From positions 65,349,361 to 65,413,360 of the forward strand of contig NW_023605194.1 in NCBI RefSeq assembly GCF_014898055.3: a stretch of DNA of 64,000 nucleotides. Reading direction: 5' to 3'. The translations under genes and the position numbers were made by a program. Shown here in pieces: positions 11,114-22,139 of the stretch (within the stretch, counting starts at the first letter, position 1; every line of letters begins with the position of its first letter). This DNA is from Talpa occidentalis. Taxonomy: Eukaryota; Chordata; Mammalia; Eulipotyphla; Talpidae. Below the pieces are notes generated by a model, which ran no database searches, was not told the DNA's origin, and was given only the letters and a program-made list of their open reading frames with translations.

Positions 11114-14100
11114 GTGTGTTCTTCTGGAAGTCATAGTACTCAACCTTTTCAATGCTGTAGGCACAGGTGTCCCTCATGTCAGGAGCATAGTGCCCATGGC
11201 AGGTTCTAAAGCAGGCGAGGAGAGATCTCACTAATACCAGCAGGTCTGGGAAGTGTAGCTTGGCTGGAGTCTGGGTTTCAGGTCACAATACAGTGGAGAG
11301 ATCTGCCTTTAGGATTTTCCAGATTAGGACTCAGAGTAACACTGTAAACACATACCAAGTCAAGAAAATAGGACAAGTAGCTCATGTGTCAGCTATAAGA
11401 AAAAGCAGAGTTCTTAGATATAACTTCAAAAAAGGCCTAAATGTTAGACCTTAAATGATGAGGAAATGCAGGGTCACTGCAACCATCAAGGGTGGTTGTG
11501 GAGAGAGAGGTCTGTTTGGCTGGAAAGTACAGTTAACTTAGGAGAGGGCTGAGAGAAGAGGCTGGAGGGGGTGACTTGGAACCAAACTTACTGCAGTCAT
11601 AGTGCCAGGCAAGGAGCTTGGGTTTCCCACTGCGAGCAATAGGGAGATAGAGATGATTTTTAAAAATGATTTATTTTACTGATTTATGCATACAAGAACT
11701 GGAGTCTAGGTCAGGGTGAGAGGACTCACTAGAGACAGAGTGGGGAGCAGAACAGGTGGATATACTGCTGCTGAGGGCAGCAGCAGGCGAGAGAGGAGGG
11801 GTCTGCTGTGCCACGTGGGTTAGCTCCCTCACCGGGGATCGAACTCAGGCCTCAGAGGCAATAGCGCTGAGACTTAACCTCTGCACCACCAGGGAGGTCC
11901 TAGAGATGATTCTTGAGGATGTATGTGACATGGCCAATTTGGTCAGCCAGGAGGAAAAGTATAATAATGAATAAATTGTGTTGGAACAAGAGTCAGAAGA
12001 ATGGGAAACTCAGACTGAGACCTAACATAGCAATTTAACTAAGAGATAATTAGGGTCAGTGAATCTAAATACAGTAGCCAGGCTTAGAAAAGGAAGGGGT
12101 AATGGCTGCCAAGAAGATGGATAATTTGTTTGAGATGTGAGAGAAGGCAGGGAATTCCTTTTGTATGTGAGAGAAGAAAGGGAAAAGAGATTGGGCAATA
12201 GGGTGTGTTAGGATGCAAGAAATATGCATAGAAGACAGGGAGGTGGGAGGACTTAATGGAGGAATACATAGGTAACTACTTCTGAGTGCTTACTGTATGC
12301 ACCTTAAACATACCTTTATTGTGGTTGCCTGTTTCAACACATATGATTATGTATGTGCATGTGTGCTCTTGTGTGTGCTGGGGTGGGGCTTGTGTGTATG
12401 CATGTTGGACTGTTTGACTGTTGAGAGAATACAGGTGGAGTAGGATGCCATCTTGGATTGCTCTCTGAGAAGGCCATAAATCTGATTGGCCTTTGAATCC
12501 TTCAGTGACATTTTATAGAAAAATCCAAATTTTGGAAATGGAACCCAAAGTGGAGAGTTGGAGTTGAGAATAGAAAAAATGGCTCCATTGTCACCCCCTT
12601 CCCAGACTGCTCACTAGAATAATTTTGAGTCTGCGTGTATGACATCTCATCAACACATCCTTCCTTTGCAGCAAAAATCATCAGTTCTCCTTTATCACCT
12701 ACTCCACAGGAGCCCAAACCCTCTTGGAGCTCACTTCAGATAGGTAAGTGCAGCTCTGGTCCCCCAGGCAGATGGGCCATAGTAAATCAAGGGGATGGAG
12801 GTATCCAGAGACCTCAGTGGGGAGCCCCCAGGAGGGCAGGTTGATGAGGGGACCTGGGCTAACCTCAGGGACCACCCTAATCCCCAGCCCTGACTCATAC
12901 CCCATGTAAACCCTGCTGCACAGGAACCCACTGATCCTGTGATTATAGCAAATCTCTGCCTTCTCTAGTCCTATTGCCTCCCTGTCCTGAGTCCTTCCCT
13001 TGTGATCCTTCCAATTTCTTAGAACAAGCTTTGCGAGGATCTGAGGAATCCAGTAGCAGGGTCCTTTATGAACACTGGCCTGTGTTGGGCAACTGCTATT
13101 GTGTGCCAGTAGGGATTGGGGGAGACAGAACCAGGGAGGAAGGCATGAGGGCTTCAGTGAGGGCAGCTTGGTTCCTTGGTGGGTCTGATATGGGTGGCTT
13201 GAGTCAGACCTGAATACCAGGTGGGCTGCATGCTTGAGGAGGCATGAAACACACATCCTTTTCGGGTATGGGTGGTCCTGGAACTGTGCCCAAAGACCCA
13301 AAGATGGGAAGTTCTGGAGCTTCTGAATAACTGGAACTTGAAGGTTTTATGAACAAAATACTATGAAACTCAGTTCAGAGTGGGTATAACACCACATAGA
13401 GATTCAAGACATTCAGGACTAGAATTGGGCCTTAGAATATGTCACAGGCCAATATTCAGGACCTTGGAGAGAAGCCAGGGTCTGCAGAGAGCAGGACCAG
13501 CTGCCTGCAGGTACAGTGGGTGCAGGTACAGTGCATGAGACTCCTTCCCTTGTCTGCTCCCAGGAGAAGCAGGGTGTGTCCTGGCTGCTCCCTGGGTGGG
13601 ATGAGGCAGGTTTGTGCATGGGCTTCATATTTAGGGCATTGAGAGACCTGAGTCAGGATGAGGTGCAAGAAAGCAGTTTCTGGGGAGGGAGTCTAGTAGG
13701 TGATGGAGAGAGAGGAGAGGGGACTGAGTGTGCCTTCCGGTGAAGGAGCAGCCCCTGAGGAAAGGGAGACCAGCACCTTCTCCAAGCAGGGCTCTAGGCC
13801 CAGACAGACCTAGATTGCTGTGGGAGGCTCATGGACGGATCTCTGGTCCTCTGCACGTGGTGGTGCGGACCTCTGCCCTAAGAATGGGTGTAGGTTAGGG
13901 AGTGGAGCACCAGGGAGTGGAAAAGATGCAATTCCTGTGTGTTGGGAGCTGGGCAGAAGGAGAATATGTACCTATAAGGACACCCCAATGACAGGTCAGG
14001 GCCATGAATCTACCTGCCTTGGAGAACACAGTTTCTGGATTGGAACTGGACTAATCCTGGGGTTGGGCACTGCAACTTGTATCCACTGCCTAGAAGTTAG

Positions 14101-16993
14101 AAGAAGAGTGAAAGAAAGCCAATTCAGTGGGTATAGCACCACATAGATTTAGAAGTCCGTCAGGGTAAGTCCAGAAAGTGGTTGATGGAGCCAGAGTATC
14201 TCCTTTGTGTATCATTAAGCCATTTTCAAATTGTGCTTCGTGTCTGGGGTGTGTGTCTGGGGTTTGCATATTTTTTTAAAGATTTATTTATTTATACAAG
14301 AACCAGGGTACAGGCCAGATGAGCTAGAGGGTGAGAGGATTCACTGGAGAGAGAGAGCGGGGAACAGAACAGGCAGACTGATGAAATTCACTGCTGAGGG
14401 GAGCAGCGGGCGAGACAGGAGAGGTCTGCCATGCCATGTGGGAGTCTTGCCGGCTGGCTAGGATCAAAACCCACGCTGCAGAGGCTGTGGACAGTCCCAC
14501 CCACAGCGTGGCGCTCAAGCGCCTGTGCCACCAGGGAGGCCGCTGGAGTTTGCATCTTAAGAGAAGAATTATCCCTCCCATTGCTCTTGGAATTTGCAGG
14601 GGAGGAGGGGGCTGTCTACCCAATTCAGAACCCAGAGTTTAAGGTGCTGGATGAAGGGACCAAGCTGCTCACTCCGCAGGGAGTCAGCTCATAACTGTGA
14701 GGTCCCTGCCTCTCGTGGGCTACCCTATCAAAGGTGAGTTACTTAGCATGACCCACAGGTTTAACAATGCAGCATCCCCTATCCCCCTGCTCACAAGCTG
14801 GGCAAGGGGAACACCCAAAAAAGTTTCCTATTTCAACAATACAGGGTGGAAGGGCCATGACAGACTTACTTGACTTGTGTCCTCCACCATCCGGGCCGGT
14901 CTGCACAGAGCAGAATGTGCTAGAACAGCCTGTGGCTGTTTATATAAACAGTCAACCCTTCTTCCTACCTCATTACCCCTATTTATTTTTTTTTTCAGAG
15001 CTGCAATACAGGATGGCCTTAACAAACTTCATGGTGTCGCTCCTGCAGGAAACAGAGACATAGACGCAGGATTTGCAAAGGTACAGACACCAGAGCTCTG
15101 AGGAGGTGCTCTGCTTACCAAGTTCTCAGAAGACTATTGGGTGATCCTGCTGTCCTCCCCCAACATTCCTTTATTTTGTTGCAGGCAAATGAGCAAATTC
15201 AAAAAACCAACAACAATGGTAAGCTCCAGCTGACTCTGTTAGGTTTGGGTCGAGGATGGAGCCAGGTATGGGCTTCGGCAGGTCTGGTGAGACCCACTGC
15301 AGCCAGTTGCTTCCTGAGCTACACAAGACCCCTGCCCTCTCTGTGCTCCAGGCTCCTTGTCTGGGAGCTGAGAGCCCCTCCCCCAAGGTGACCCTGAGAA
15401 TCACGCGGGGCCTCTGTGTACATTCTTGGTGCCAGTGAAATGGGAGGCACCTGGCCTACAGGTGGGCTGTGTGGAAAAGGAAAGCGCAAACCCAGGAGAA
15501 CTCAAGCAGACAGGACTCAGTTACTGAAAGTGAGCTTGATTTTCCCCCTTGCTGACCACTTTGCGGCTCTGATTCCTATTCCCTTCACCCCGTCCAGAGC
15601 CTGACCTTCAACTGAACCATTGCTCATGGGAAAGGCTTGCCCCTGACAGTAGAATAGCTGGATTTGCTTCTCAGGAAGAAAATTGTGCTGTCTGGAAGCA
15701 GTGAGCAGGAAAGCCCTGAGCCTGGCTCAGTCTCCTCTTCTGTAAAGCATGTTCCTTTCTGGCACCTTCTCCCAGACGGAGTCTGCTGCAGAGCCTGCAT
15801 CTGGCGCTCTGGATGCCTGCTCATGTCTGGGAGGCCATTAACAGAAAAGAAGGTTGGGGAGGGGACCTGTAGCTCCAGAGGCCTTTACTGACCAGGTCAC
15901 TCTCCATTTTTCGGTAGGCTTGGGCGCAGAGAATCTGATTATCGCTCTGGTCAGTGGACAACTGACGCCTGAAGTTTTTCAAAACGTGAAGGTGGAAGTG
16001 AGTCCAGTCCACCATTTCCAGCATTTGCTCCCTGTTACATGATGATTTATACTCAAAGTGTCTTTCTCTTAGGTTGACAAAGCTGAAAAGATGAAGACCA
16101 CAGTTTTAGGCATTGCTGTAAAAGACTATGATAAAGGCCAGGTAACTCTGAACAATATCTAGCTTTGTCCCTGAGTGTGGGTTGTAGAGTGTCAAAGGCA
16201 CATTTCCCAGTGTCCCCCAGAAGATGCTCTTCTAAGCCTATGCAGAAGTATGGACAAGAGTGGCCACTGCAGAAATGAGTAACGGTGTGTGGGAATCTGC
16301 ACACCGCAGGTGCAGCGGAGGGGCCTCCTTTCTGAGGGGTGGGCTGCTGGCAGAGGTCGGTGGGCCCCTGAGTCTGCATGGCATAAAGCCTGAGATGACG
16401 CCTGGTGGGGACCTGCTGGCCTCCACCCCTGGCTGTGGGCCCACTATGTCTCCCCTGTCTTGCAGATACAGAATATTGTGAAATATAGGGATCTAACTTA
16501 TTTTGCAAATGGAGTCAAGGAGATGGTGGAATATAACACTTCGGTAAGTGAGAAACAAAAGTGAGAAGTGGGCCTCCCCTGGTGGCACAGGCGGTTGAAC
16601 ATGGCCCTGTGAGGCTGTCCGCAGCCTCTGCAGTGCTGATACGATCCCGGCTGGCCCCTGGCGAGGGTCCCACATGGCTCGGCAGGCCTCTCCTGTCTTG
16701 CCCACTGCTCCCCTCAGCAGTGTATTTCGTCGGTCTGCGTGTTCTGTTCCCTGCTCTGTCTGGTGAATCCTCTCACCCTCCCGTGCATCTGGCCTAGGCC
16801 CCGGTTCTTGTATAAATAAATAAATCTTTAAAAAAACCCAAAAAACCAAAAGTGAGAAGTGGGAGGAGTGACTTCTCACTGCTCCCCCCTACCCTATTTG
16901 TTCTCCCTGGCCCTGTCACCTCTCTACTCCAGGTTGCGAAGCATTCCTGTTATAAGTTGATGAATTTGAACACCCAGTATGTATGTGTGGGAG
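11033..16993 (+). CDS. Anthrax-toxin-receptor-like gene, vWA-domain part (8 exons), partial
   Basis: Eight exons, each bounded by AG and GT and joining in phase, give about 185 residues without a stop: 11033-11113, 12672-12743, 14999-15080, 15185-15218, 15918-15997, 16073-16141, 16466-16543 and 16933-16993. The product aligns from the MIDAS loop to the Cys after the vWA domain of ANTXR1/ANTXR2/ANTXRL. Markers are W-x-EIY (exon 2), FSFITYST and LTSDR (exon 3), AxANEQIQK (exons 4/5), IIAL-x2-G-x-L (exon 6), GIAVKDYD (exon 7) and SVAKHSC (exons 8/9). The family comprises single-pass membrane receptors with an extracellular vWA domain that binds matrix ligands through a metal ion. Here the MIDAS Thr and second Asp are replaced (exons 4 and 6), so canonical ligand binding is doubtful. 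Signal-peptide exon, Ig-like domain, transmembrane and tail exons were not found. ANTXRL is my best guess; a diverged extra paralogue is possible. Confidence 0.85.
11659..11900 (-). mobile_element. tRNA-derived SINE in an ANTXR-like intron
   Basis: A diverged minus-orientation copy flanked by TAGAGATGAT at 11649 and 11901. The first A-rich tail base is uncertain by a few positions. Confidence 0.85.
11901..14270. other. Intronic sequence of the ANTXR-like gene
   Basis: Apart from exon 3 (12672-12743) I see no exon or nameable repeat. Long open frames such as 13301-12699 (minus) have no recognisable domain and overlap exon 3 antisense; they are probably chance. A TG-rich patch lies at about 12340-12400. 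Confidence 0.5.
12672..12743 (+). CDS. ANTXR-like exon 3
   Basis: It is 72 bp long, with acceptor TTCCTTTGCAG and strong donor GTAAGT. The in-phase reading is KNHQFSFITYSTGAQTLLEL followed by TSD-R, matching the MSFIVFST...LMKLTEDR stretch of ANTXR1. A different frame stays open through the exon but has no family match. Confidence 0.85.
   Translation, partial: QKSSVLLYHLLHRSPNPLGAHFR
14271..14542 (-). mobile_element. tRNA-derived SINE in an ANTXR-like intron
   Basis: Minus orientation, flanked by CTGGGGTTTGCAT (14257) and CTGGAGTTTGCAT (14543). Confidence 0.9.
14999..15080 (+). CDS. ANTXR-like exon 4
   Basis: It is 82 bp long. A T-run plus CAG acceptor precedes it and GTACAG follows. It reads AAIQDGLNKLHGVAPAGNRD then IDAGFAK, aligning with the I-x2-GLE-L-x-V-P-G...EGF segment. 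The MIDAS Thr (Thr118 in CMG2 numbering) aligns with Arg in GNRDIDAG. Confidence 0.87.
15185..15218 (+). CDS. ANTXR-like exon 5
   Basis: This 34-bp micro-exon has acceptor TTTTGTTGCAG and donor GTAAGC. It reads ANEQIQKTNNN plus one base, nearly identical to ANEQIQK of ANTXR2. Too short to be found by ORF length; recognised by phase and family match. Confidence 0.85.
15918..15997 (+). CDS. ANTXR-like exon 6
   Basis: It is 80 bp long, with acceptor TTTTTCGGTAG and donor GTGAGT. It reads GLGAENLIIALVSGQLTPEV then FQNVKVE. The family has IIALTDG(E/K)L, in which the Asp is a MIDAS ligand; here T-D-G is V-S-G. Confidence 0.87.
16073..16141 (+). CDS. ANTXR-like exon 7
   Basis: It is 69 bp (23 codons) long, with acceptor TTTCTCTTAG and donor GTAACT. 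It reads VDKAEKMKTTVLGIAVKDYD then KGQ, matching the (V)Y-C-VGV-x-DF strand of ANTXR proteins. Confidence 0.88.
16466..16543 (+). CDS. ANTXR-like exon 8
   Basis: It is 78 bp (26 codons) long, with acceptor CTGTCTTGCAG and donor GTAAGT. It reads IQNIVKYRDLTYFANGVKEM then VEYNTS, matching the L-x-RIADS-x2-(H/Q)VFPV-x2-GFQAL segment. Confidence 0.88.
16570..16848 (+). mobile_element. tRNA-derived SINE in the exon 8-9 intron
   Basis: Plus orientation, starting GGGCCTCCCCTGGTGGCACA and ending in AATAAATCTTTAAAAA. It is flanked by AAAAGTGAGAAGTG on both sides. Confidence 0.92.
16933..16993 (+). CDS. ANTXR-like exon 9 (end of vWA domain)
   Basis: It is 61 bp long, with acceptor CTCTACTCCAG and donor GTAAGA. 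It reads VAKHSCYKLMNLNTQYVCVG plus one base, aligning with K-SC-x-EIL...(I/V)C-(A/V)GE. The two Cys that frame the start of the next domain are kept. Confidence 0.85.
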
Positions 16994-17664
16994 GTAAGAT
17001 CTAGGGTCACAGTTGTAGACAGAGGAATGTGGGTGTGTATGTCTCTTTGTGGGGTGAACGTGTCTATATTTTGTATGTGAGGTGTGTGTAAGTGCTGTTA
17101 AATGGGGGGGTGGTACTGTGAGACTTAAGTGCATATAACATGTGTGTTAGTGTGTGTGGTTGTGATGCGCACGGTATCTGATATGAGAAGAGAGTGCAGT
17201 TGGTGTTTGAATCGAAATGTGTTGATTGTATGGCAGTGTAGTGGACATATAAGTGTGTTCACTGTGTAAACCAGGGCTTGTGGTGTGAGCATGTGTGTGT
17301 AATTACTTTTCTCGTTTGTTTCCCATGTAAAATATATGGACTCTGTGTAATCCAGATATACTACATCATCACTTAACATGAATATATTGTAATGTGATTA
17401 CTATATTAAATTTAGTGTAATTAAATTATAATGGTCAAAAGGAAAAGTTTAACTTAAAAAGAGGAAAGTTACATGTAGAACCCCTCAACAAAAAATAGCA
17501 ATAAAACCTAACAGCAATGACAAGGAAAATACTTTAGAACCCATAAGGGAACACCCCAGAAACGCAAGTCTGATTTATTTATTTATATTATTTGATACAT
17601 TTATTACATAAATGCATTAATTAATCTAACAGACCACTGCGCTGAGAGTTCTTCTTTTTGGATA
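16994..17664. other. Sequence downstream of ANTXR-like exon 9
   Basis: A G/T-rich stretch (17020-17310) is followed by AT-rich DNA. No match to the Ig-like domain exon that should follow exon 9 was seen in any frame. Confidence 0.5.
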
Positions 17665-18000
17665 GTTTCAAGAGTTTCTTTTATAAAATTTTTTTTTTAT
17701 TTTTTACATCAATGTTCATTTTTAAATATTTGCTTCCCCCCACCCCTCAGATGTAGTCCCCATCGAATTGCCTTCAGTAATGTACCATGTACCATCACCT
17801 CAGTCCCCTGTGCTCCTCCCTCCCTCAATCTGATCCCTCTCCCTCCTCCTCCCCTGCAGGATGTCTCTGATTTATAATTGTCTATTTTTGTTCTGTTGTG
17901 TTTTGTACCATTATTATTTTTTTACACTGATATCTTCTTTGGTTCCCCTATATTCCTGCTATAAGTGCGACCATCTGATATTTTCTTTTTCCTTCTGGCT
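17665..18000 (-). mobile_element. LINE-1 3'UTR fragment, older subfamily
   Basis: Minus orientation T-run, then TTTTTACATCAATGTTCATT and the C/T-rich 3'UTR. A second, better matching copy is at 23669-23960. Confidence 0.75.
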
Positions 18001-18003
18001 TAT

Positions 18004-18986
18004 TTTTTTAAAATAAATTTTATTTTTATATTCCCCATACAATTGCAACCCTCTTATTTGACCCAATCCTCCCCTCCGGCCCCCTACCCCCCATAGAGTG
18101 TCTGGTTCATAGTTTTTTGTTGATTTTGATTTTCACTTTCTTATAGTTATTCATTTTCCTGGTCCCTTATTTAAATTCTAGATTCCTGCTATGAGTGAGA
18201 CCATCCGGTATTTTTTTCTTTTTCTTTCTGGCTTATTTCACTGAGCATGATCCCTTCCAGCGCCATCCATGTTGCTGCAAATTGCATGTGTTTATCTTTT
18301 TTGAATGCTGAGTAATATTCCATGGTGTATAGGTACCACATCTTCTTGATCCAGTCATCTATTTTTGGGCATTTGGGTTGTTTCCAAAGCTTAGCTATTG
18401 TAAATAGAGCTGCTATAAACATAGGGGTGCAGGTGTTCTTTGGAATTGATGTTTCTGTGTCCTTTGGGTAAATACCTAGGAGTGGAATTGCTGGATCATA
18501 TGGAAGCTCTATGTTTAGTAGGTCCAGAAATCTCCACACAGCTCTCCATAGTGGTTGGACCAGTTTGCACTCCCACCAACAGTGCAGGAGAGTTCCTTTT
18601 TCTCCACATCCTCGCCAACATTTATTGTTGCTAGTTTTTTAAATATGTGCCATTCTCACTGGTGTAAGATGGTATCTCATGGTATTTTTGATTTGCATTT
18701 CCCTGATTACAAGTGATGTTGAACATTTTTTCATATGCCGTGTGGCCATTTGCATTTCCTCTTCAGAGAAGTTTTTTTTAGCTCTTCTGCCCATTTTTTT
18801 TGACTGGAATTTCTTTGTTGTTGTTGAGTCTCATCAGCTCTTTGCAGTTTTGTGATCAGTCCTTATCATTAGTGTTGTGTGCAAAAATGTTCTCCAGCCG
18901 TGGGTTTCTCTTTGTTTTTGTTATTGTTCTCTTTGCTGTGCAGAAGCTCTTAATTTGATGTAGTCCCAGCTGTTTATCTTTGCCTT
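18004..18986 (-). mobile_element. LINE-1 3' end with ORF2 C-terminus, cut by a gap
   Basis: The 3'UTR (18004-18190) leads into ORF2. The open piece 18539-18189 (minus) carries [19 protein letters not shown] and [20 protein letters not shown], as in the intact copy at 34600-34940. The element runs into the N gap at 18987. Confidence 0.9.
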
Positions 18987-19086
18987 NNNNNNNNNNNNNN
19001 NNNNNNNNNNNNNNNNNNNNNNNNNNNNNNNNNNNNNNNNNNNNNNNNNNNNNNNNNNNNNNNNNNNNNNNNNNNNNNNNNNNNNN
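18987..19086. other. Assembly gap (100 N)
   Basis: Exactly 100 N, usually a placeholder for a gap of unknown size. The L1 on its left and the open frame on its right do not join in a recognisable way. Confidence 0.99.
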
Positions 19087-19404
19087 AGCATTAAGAACAT
19101 ACAGGAATTCCTTGTAAAAGCTGGTCCTGCTTCTAAGACTCAAGTTGTATCTGATATCCTTAATAATGTCTTCAACTCCTTTGCTCCATCTACCCTTTAA
19201 TTTGGTATCTGCAAAGAATGATTTCTCACCAATGCTATTGTCAGCTAGTGCATCATTACGTGTGCACCGCATTTCATGTTTAGTAACGACAAGGCCACCA
19301 TCAGATTGATAGCTTAGAATTCCACTGTCTTCATACCTTTGAGGCACCAAATCCACTGGATCATCAGTAGAGTGATTTTTTTTTTTTTCAATTTGTTGCC
19401 ACAA
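19087..19404 (-). pseudogene. Unrecognised coding-like fragment next to the gap
   Basis: On the minus strand, 106 codons are open from an ATG at 19404 to the gap. The text is protein-like, for example DDPVDLVPQRYEDSGILSYQ and GEKSFFADTKLKGRWSKGVE. A run of A (19378-19391, complement) lies near the ATG, and no splice signals were identified. I do not recognise the family. It could be a processed pseudogene or an exon of a neighbouring gene. I infer pseudogene from the repeat-rich setting only. Confidence 0.4.
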
Positions 19405-20570
19405 ACATCTGTATTAGTCTCCTATCACAGCCACAACAAATCTGCATAAACATGAAAGCTTAAAACAAATCAAATCTTACAGTTCTGAAAACCAGAATTT
19501 TGAAATGAGTTCAGCAGAGAATTGAAAGGGAGAATCTGTTTTCTTGCTCTTTCCAGTTTCTGGAGGCCACTCACATCCCTCAAAACATGGTCCCATTCCA
19601 TCTTCTAAACCAAGAGCAAATGGTTTAGTTCTTATCCCATTGTATCATTCTAACCTTCTCTTTTGCCATGTCTTTACATTTATAGACTTTGATGATTATA
19701 TTGGGCACACTGGATAATCCTTAAATCTATCTCAATTTTTATTCCTCTTTCCTAAGTAATGTAACAGCTTTCAGGGATTAGACATTTTTGGAGTTCCATT
19801 ATTCTGTCTACCATAACAGGCTTCTGGTTTTGGCTTGCTGACTTAACTTTTCATCAGTATCTGCAGAGAAGAGAAACGATTAAAAAAAGAAATTTTGCAA
19901 ATTCTCAAATAGTCTTTTCTCGGCCAATTAGAAGTCCCTGGAGGTTGATTCCAGTTCATTTGACATGATGCCATTGGTGTTTGAGCCCTTTCTTGCTTTG
20001 CGCACAAAAAATACGACAAACTCAACTTGTACATTCCTGTCAGGATAAGAATTAGACATTTCTCTAAGATGTTATGGTTCTTTCTAGTGAGAAATGATGT
20101 TTGGAGAACACAACCTGGGCTTTGCTACTGGCTTGTCATTGTTCTTAGGTCACAGTGAATAGAGCTATTAAATATGTGTTCTTTAGAGAGAGAAGAGTAA
20201 GTCACAATTCATACTAATCATTTCAATTCAAATGTAAAGATTTTATTATTTTATTTTTTATATTTTCAGCTCTCTTGGGCTGAAAACCTGACTCCTAATA
20301 ATATGATAAATCATATAAATAAATGATAGTACCAAAAATTTAAAAATATATATGAACACTAATAAGACTACTGAACACAATTTAAGTTTCTTTAAAGTTC
20401 TTTTTGCCTTTAGGATATTTCCTAAAATATTGTCTTCAATGAATGTGAAATAACTGTATTCAGTGTAAATATGTTGCCACCTTGATATTAAATTAGCTTT
20501 TGTTCATTTTTTAATTTTAGAGATTGTATTGAATTTTATTTAATCTTTTTTAAATAACATTTACCAAGTC
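19405..20570. other. Repeat-relic and unassigned sequence
   Basis: The part 19410-19800 begins with TATTAGTCTCCTATCACAGC followed by a stretch on ACAGTTCTG, which resembles a widespread old mammalian repeat I cannot place with certainty. The part 19800-20570 is AT-rich without a clear feature. Confidence 0.4.
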
Positions 20571-20830
20571 GGGCCTCCCTAGTGGCTCAAGCAGTTAAGA
20601 CGCAACCTATGAAGCTGTCCACGGCCACTGCAGCACGAGTTTGATCCCCAGCCAAGGAGCTACCCATATGGTGCAGCAGACCTCTTCTGACTCGCCCGCG
20701 GCTCCCCTCAGCAGTGTATTTCGTCAGTCTGCCTGTTCTGTTCCCCTCTGTCTCTGGTGAATCCTCTCACCCCTGCACCTCTGGCCTGTACCCCTGTTCT
20801 TGCATGCATAAATAAACAAATCTTTAAAAA
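20571..20830 (+). mobile_element. tRNA-derived SINE, TTAAGAC head variant
   Basis: Plus orientation, with the head GGCTCAAGCAGTTAAGACGC instead of the usual GGTTGAGCGCTGGG form. It is flanked by a 19-bp duplication AAATAACATTTACCAAGTC (20552 and about 20830). Confidence 0.92.
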
Positions 20831-20959
20831 AATAACATTTACCAAGTCACAAATAAAAATTTAAAATGAGGTACACTGAGAAAAGTCTATTCCTTCTTTA
20901 TAACTATTTCTATTAGTTTTTGGATTTATGCTTCCATTATGTTCATTCTATAACTTTTT

Positions 20960-22110
20960 TTTAATTGAGGTAACATTGGTCTATGATTTAGGGGAATAGG
21001 TTCACACCTCTTCAGATGTATGTTACCACCCAATAAAGCACCCATAATCTTCTACCATGGTCCATTGGTGTTCTCCAGATGCCCTCCCCGCAGAAGTCTC
21101 AATTCTGCAGTTCTGTTTCCTTTAGTTTTCTCTATTCCTTTTTTGTTTTTCTATATTCAGAAATGAGTGAAATCATCAAGTATTTTGTCTTTCTCGTTTT
21201 AATTTATTTCAATTTATTTCCATTTATGTTGCTGCAAATGACAAGATTACATCTCTTTTTATGTTTCCATTATTTTAAAAAACAAATGCTTATAGCTATT
21301 CAAAATCCTTCCTTATTATACAAAAAGTAGTATGCTAAATAGACAACAGGAATATGAAAAAAATATTCAACATCACTAGTTATTAGGGAAATGCAAATCA
21401 AAAACACAACGAGATACCAGCTCTCTCCAGTAAGAATGGCCCACATTCAAAAAAAATTGGAAACAATAAATGTTGGAGATAATATGGAAATAAAGGAATC
21501 TTTTTGCACTGCTGGTGGGAATGTCAGCTGGTCCAGCCACTATGGAAAGCTGTGTGGGTGTTCCTGAGAACAGTAAAAATTGATCATATGATCCAGCGAT
21601 TCCACTCCTAGGGATCTACCCAAAGTATACAAAAACACTAATTTGAAAGGAACACTGCACTCCTGTGTTTATTGTAGCACTCCTATGTTTATAATAGCCA
21701 AGATCTGAAAGCAACCCAAATGCCCCCAAATAGATGAATGGATCAAAAACTTGTGATGTATTTATACAATGGAATAGTGCTCAGTGATCCAAAAAAGACA
21801 AACATGCCATTCGCAGAAACATGGGTGGAACTGGAAGGGATTATGCTAGTTGAATTAATCAGAAGGAAAAAGATAAATACCAGATGGTCACACTCATATG
21901 TGGAATATGTAAAAAACAAATGAAAGGTCAAGGAAAAAGTCAAAACTAGCCATCTGACCATAGAACTGAGGCATACAGCAAAGGAGGGGGCAGGATGGGG
22001 GCAAAATAGGAAGGAAAGAACACAAGGAAATATGATGTGATAATGGTTCATGAGTGATAAGGTGTCAGAAGAACTATGGGGACTACAATGATGTAAGAAA
22101 AAAATTAATA
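20960..22110. mobile_element. Two old LINE-1 3' fragments in opposite orientation
   Basis: 20960-21340 is minus-strand L1 3'UTR-like (TTTAATTGAGGTAACATTGG). 21345-22110 is plus-strand L1 from late ORF2 to the 3' end, recognisable by GGAATGTCAGCTGGTCCAGC and YNGIVLSDPKKTNMPFAETW in translation (from 21762). Confidence 0.75.
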
Positions 22111-22139
22111 AAAAAGTAGCATACTAAAAAACTGTACTC

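Noticed and set aside
12699..13301. 200-codon minus-strand open frame
   Set aside because: It overlaps ANTXR-like exon 3 antisense, has low-complexity Pro/Ser composition and no domain.
14600..14731. Exon-like block with TTTGCAG acceptor and GTGAGT donor in the ANTXR-like gene
   Set aside because: No frame matches the family and the splice phase does not fit exon 4. Exon 3 at 12672-12743 fits exactly, so this block is not needed.
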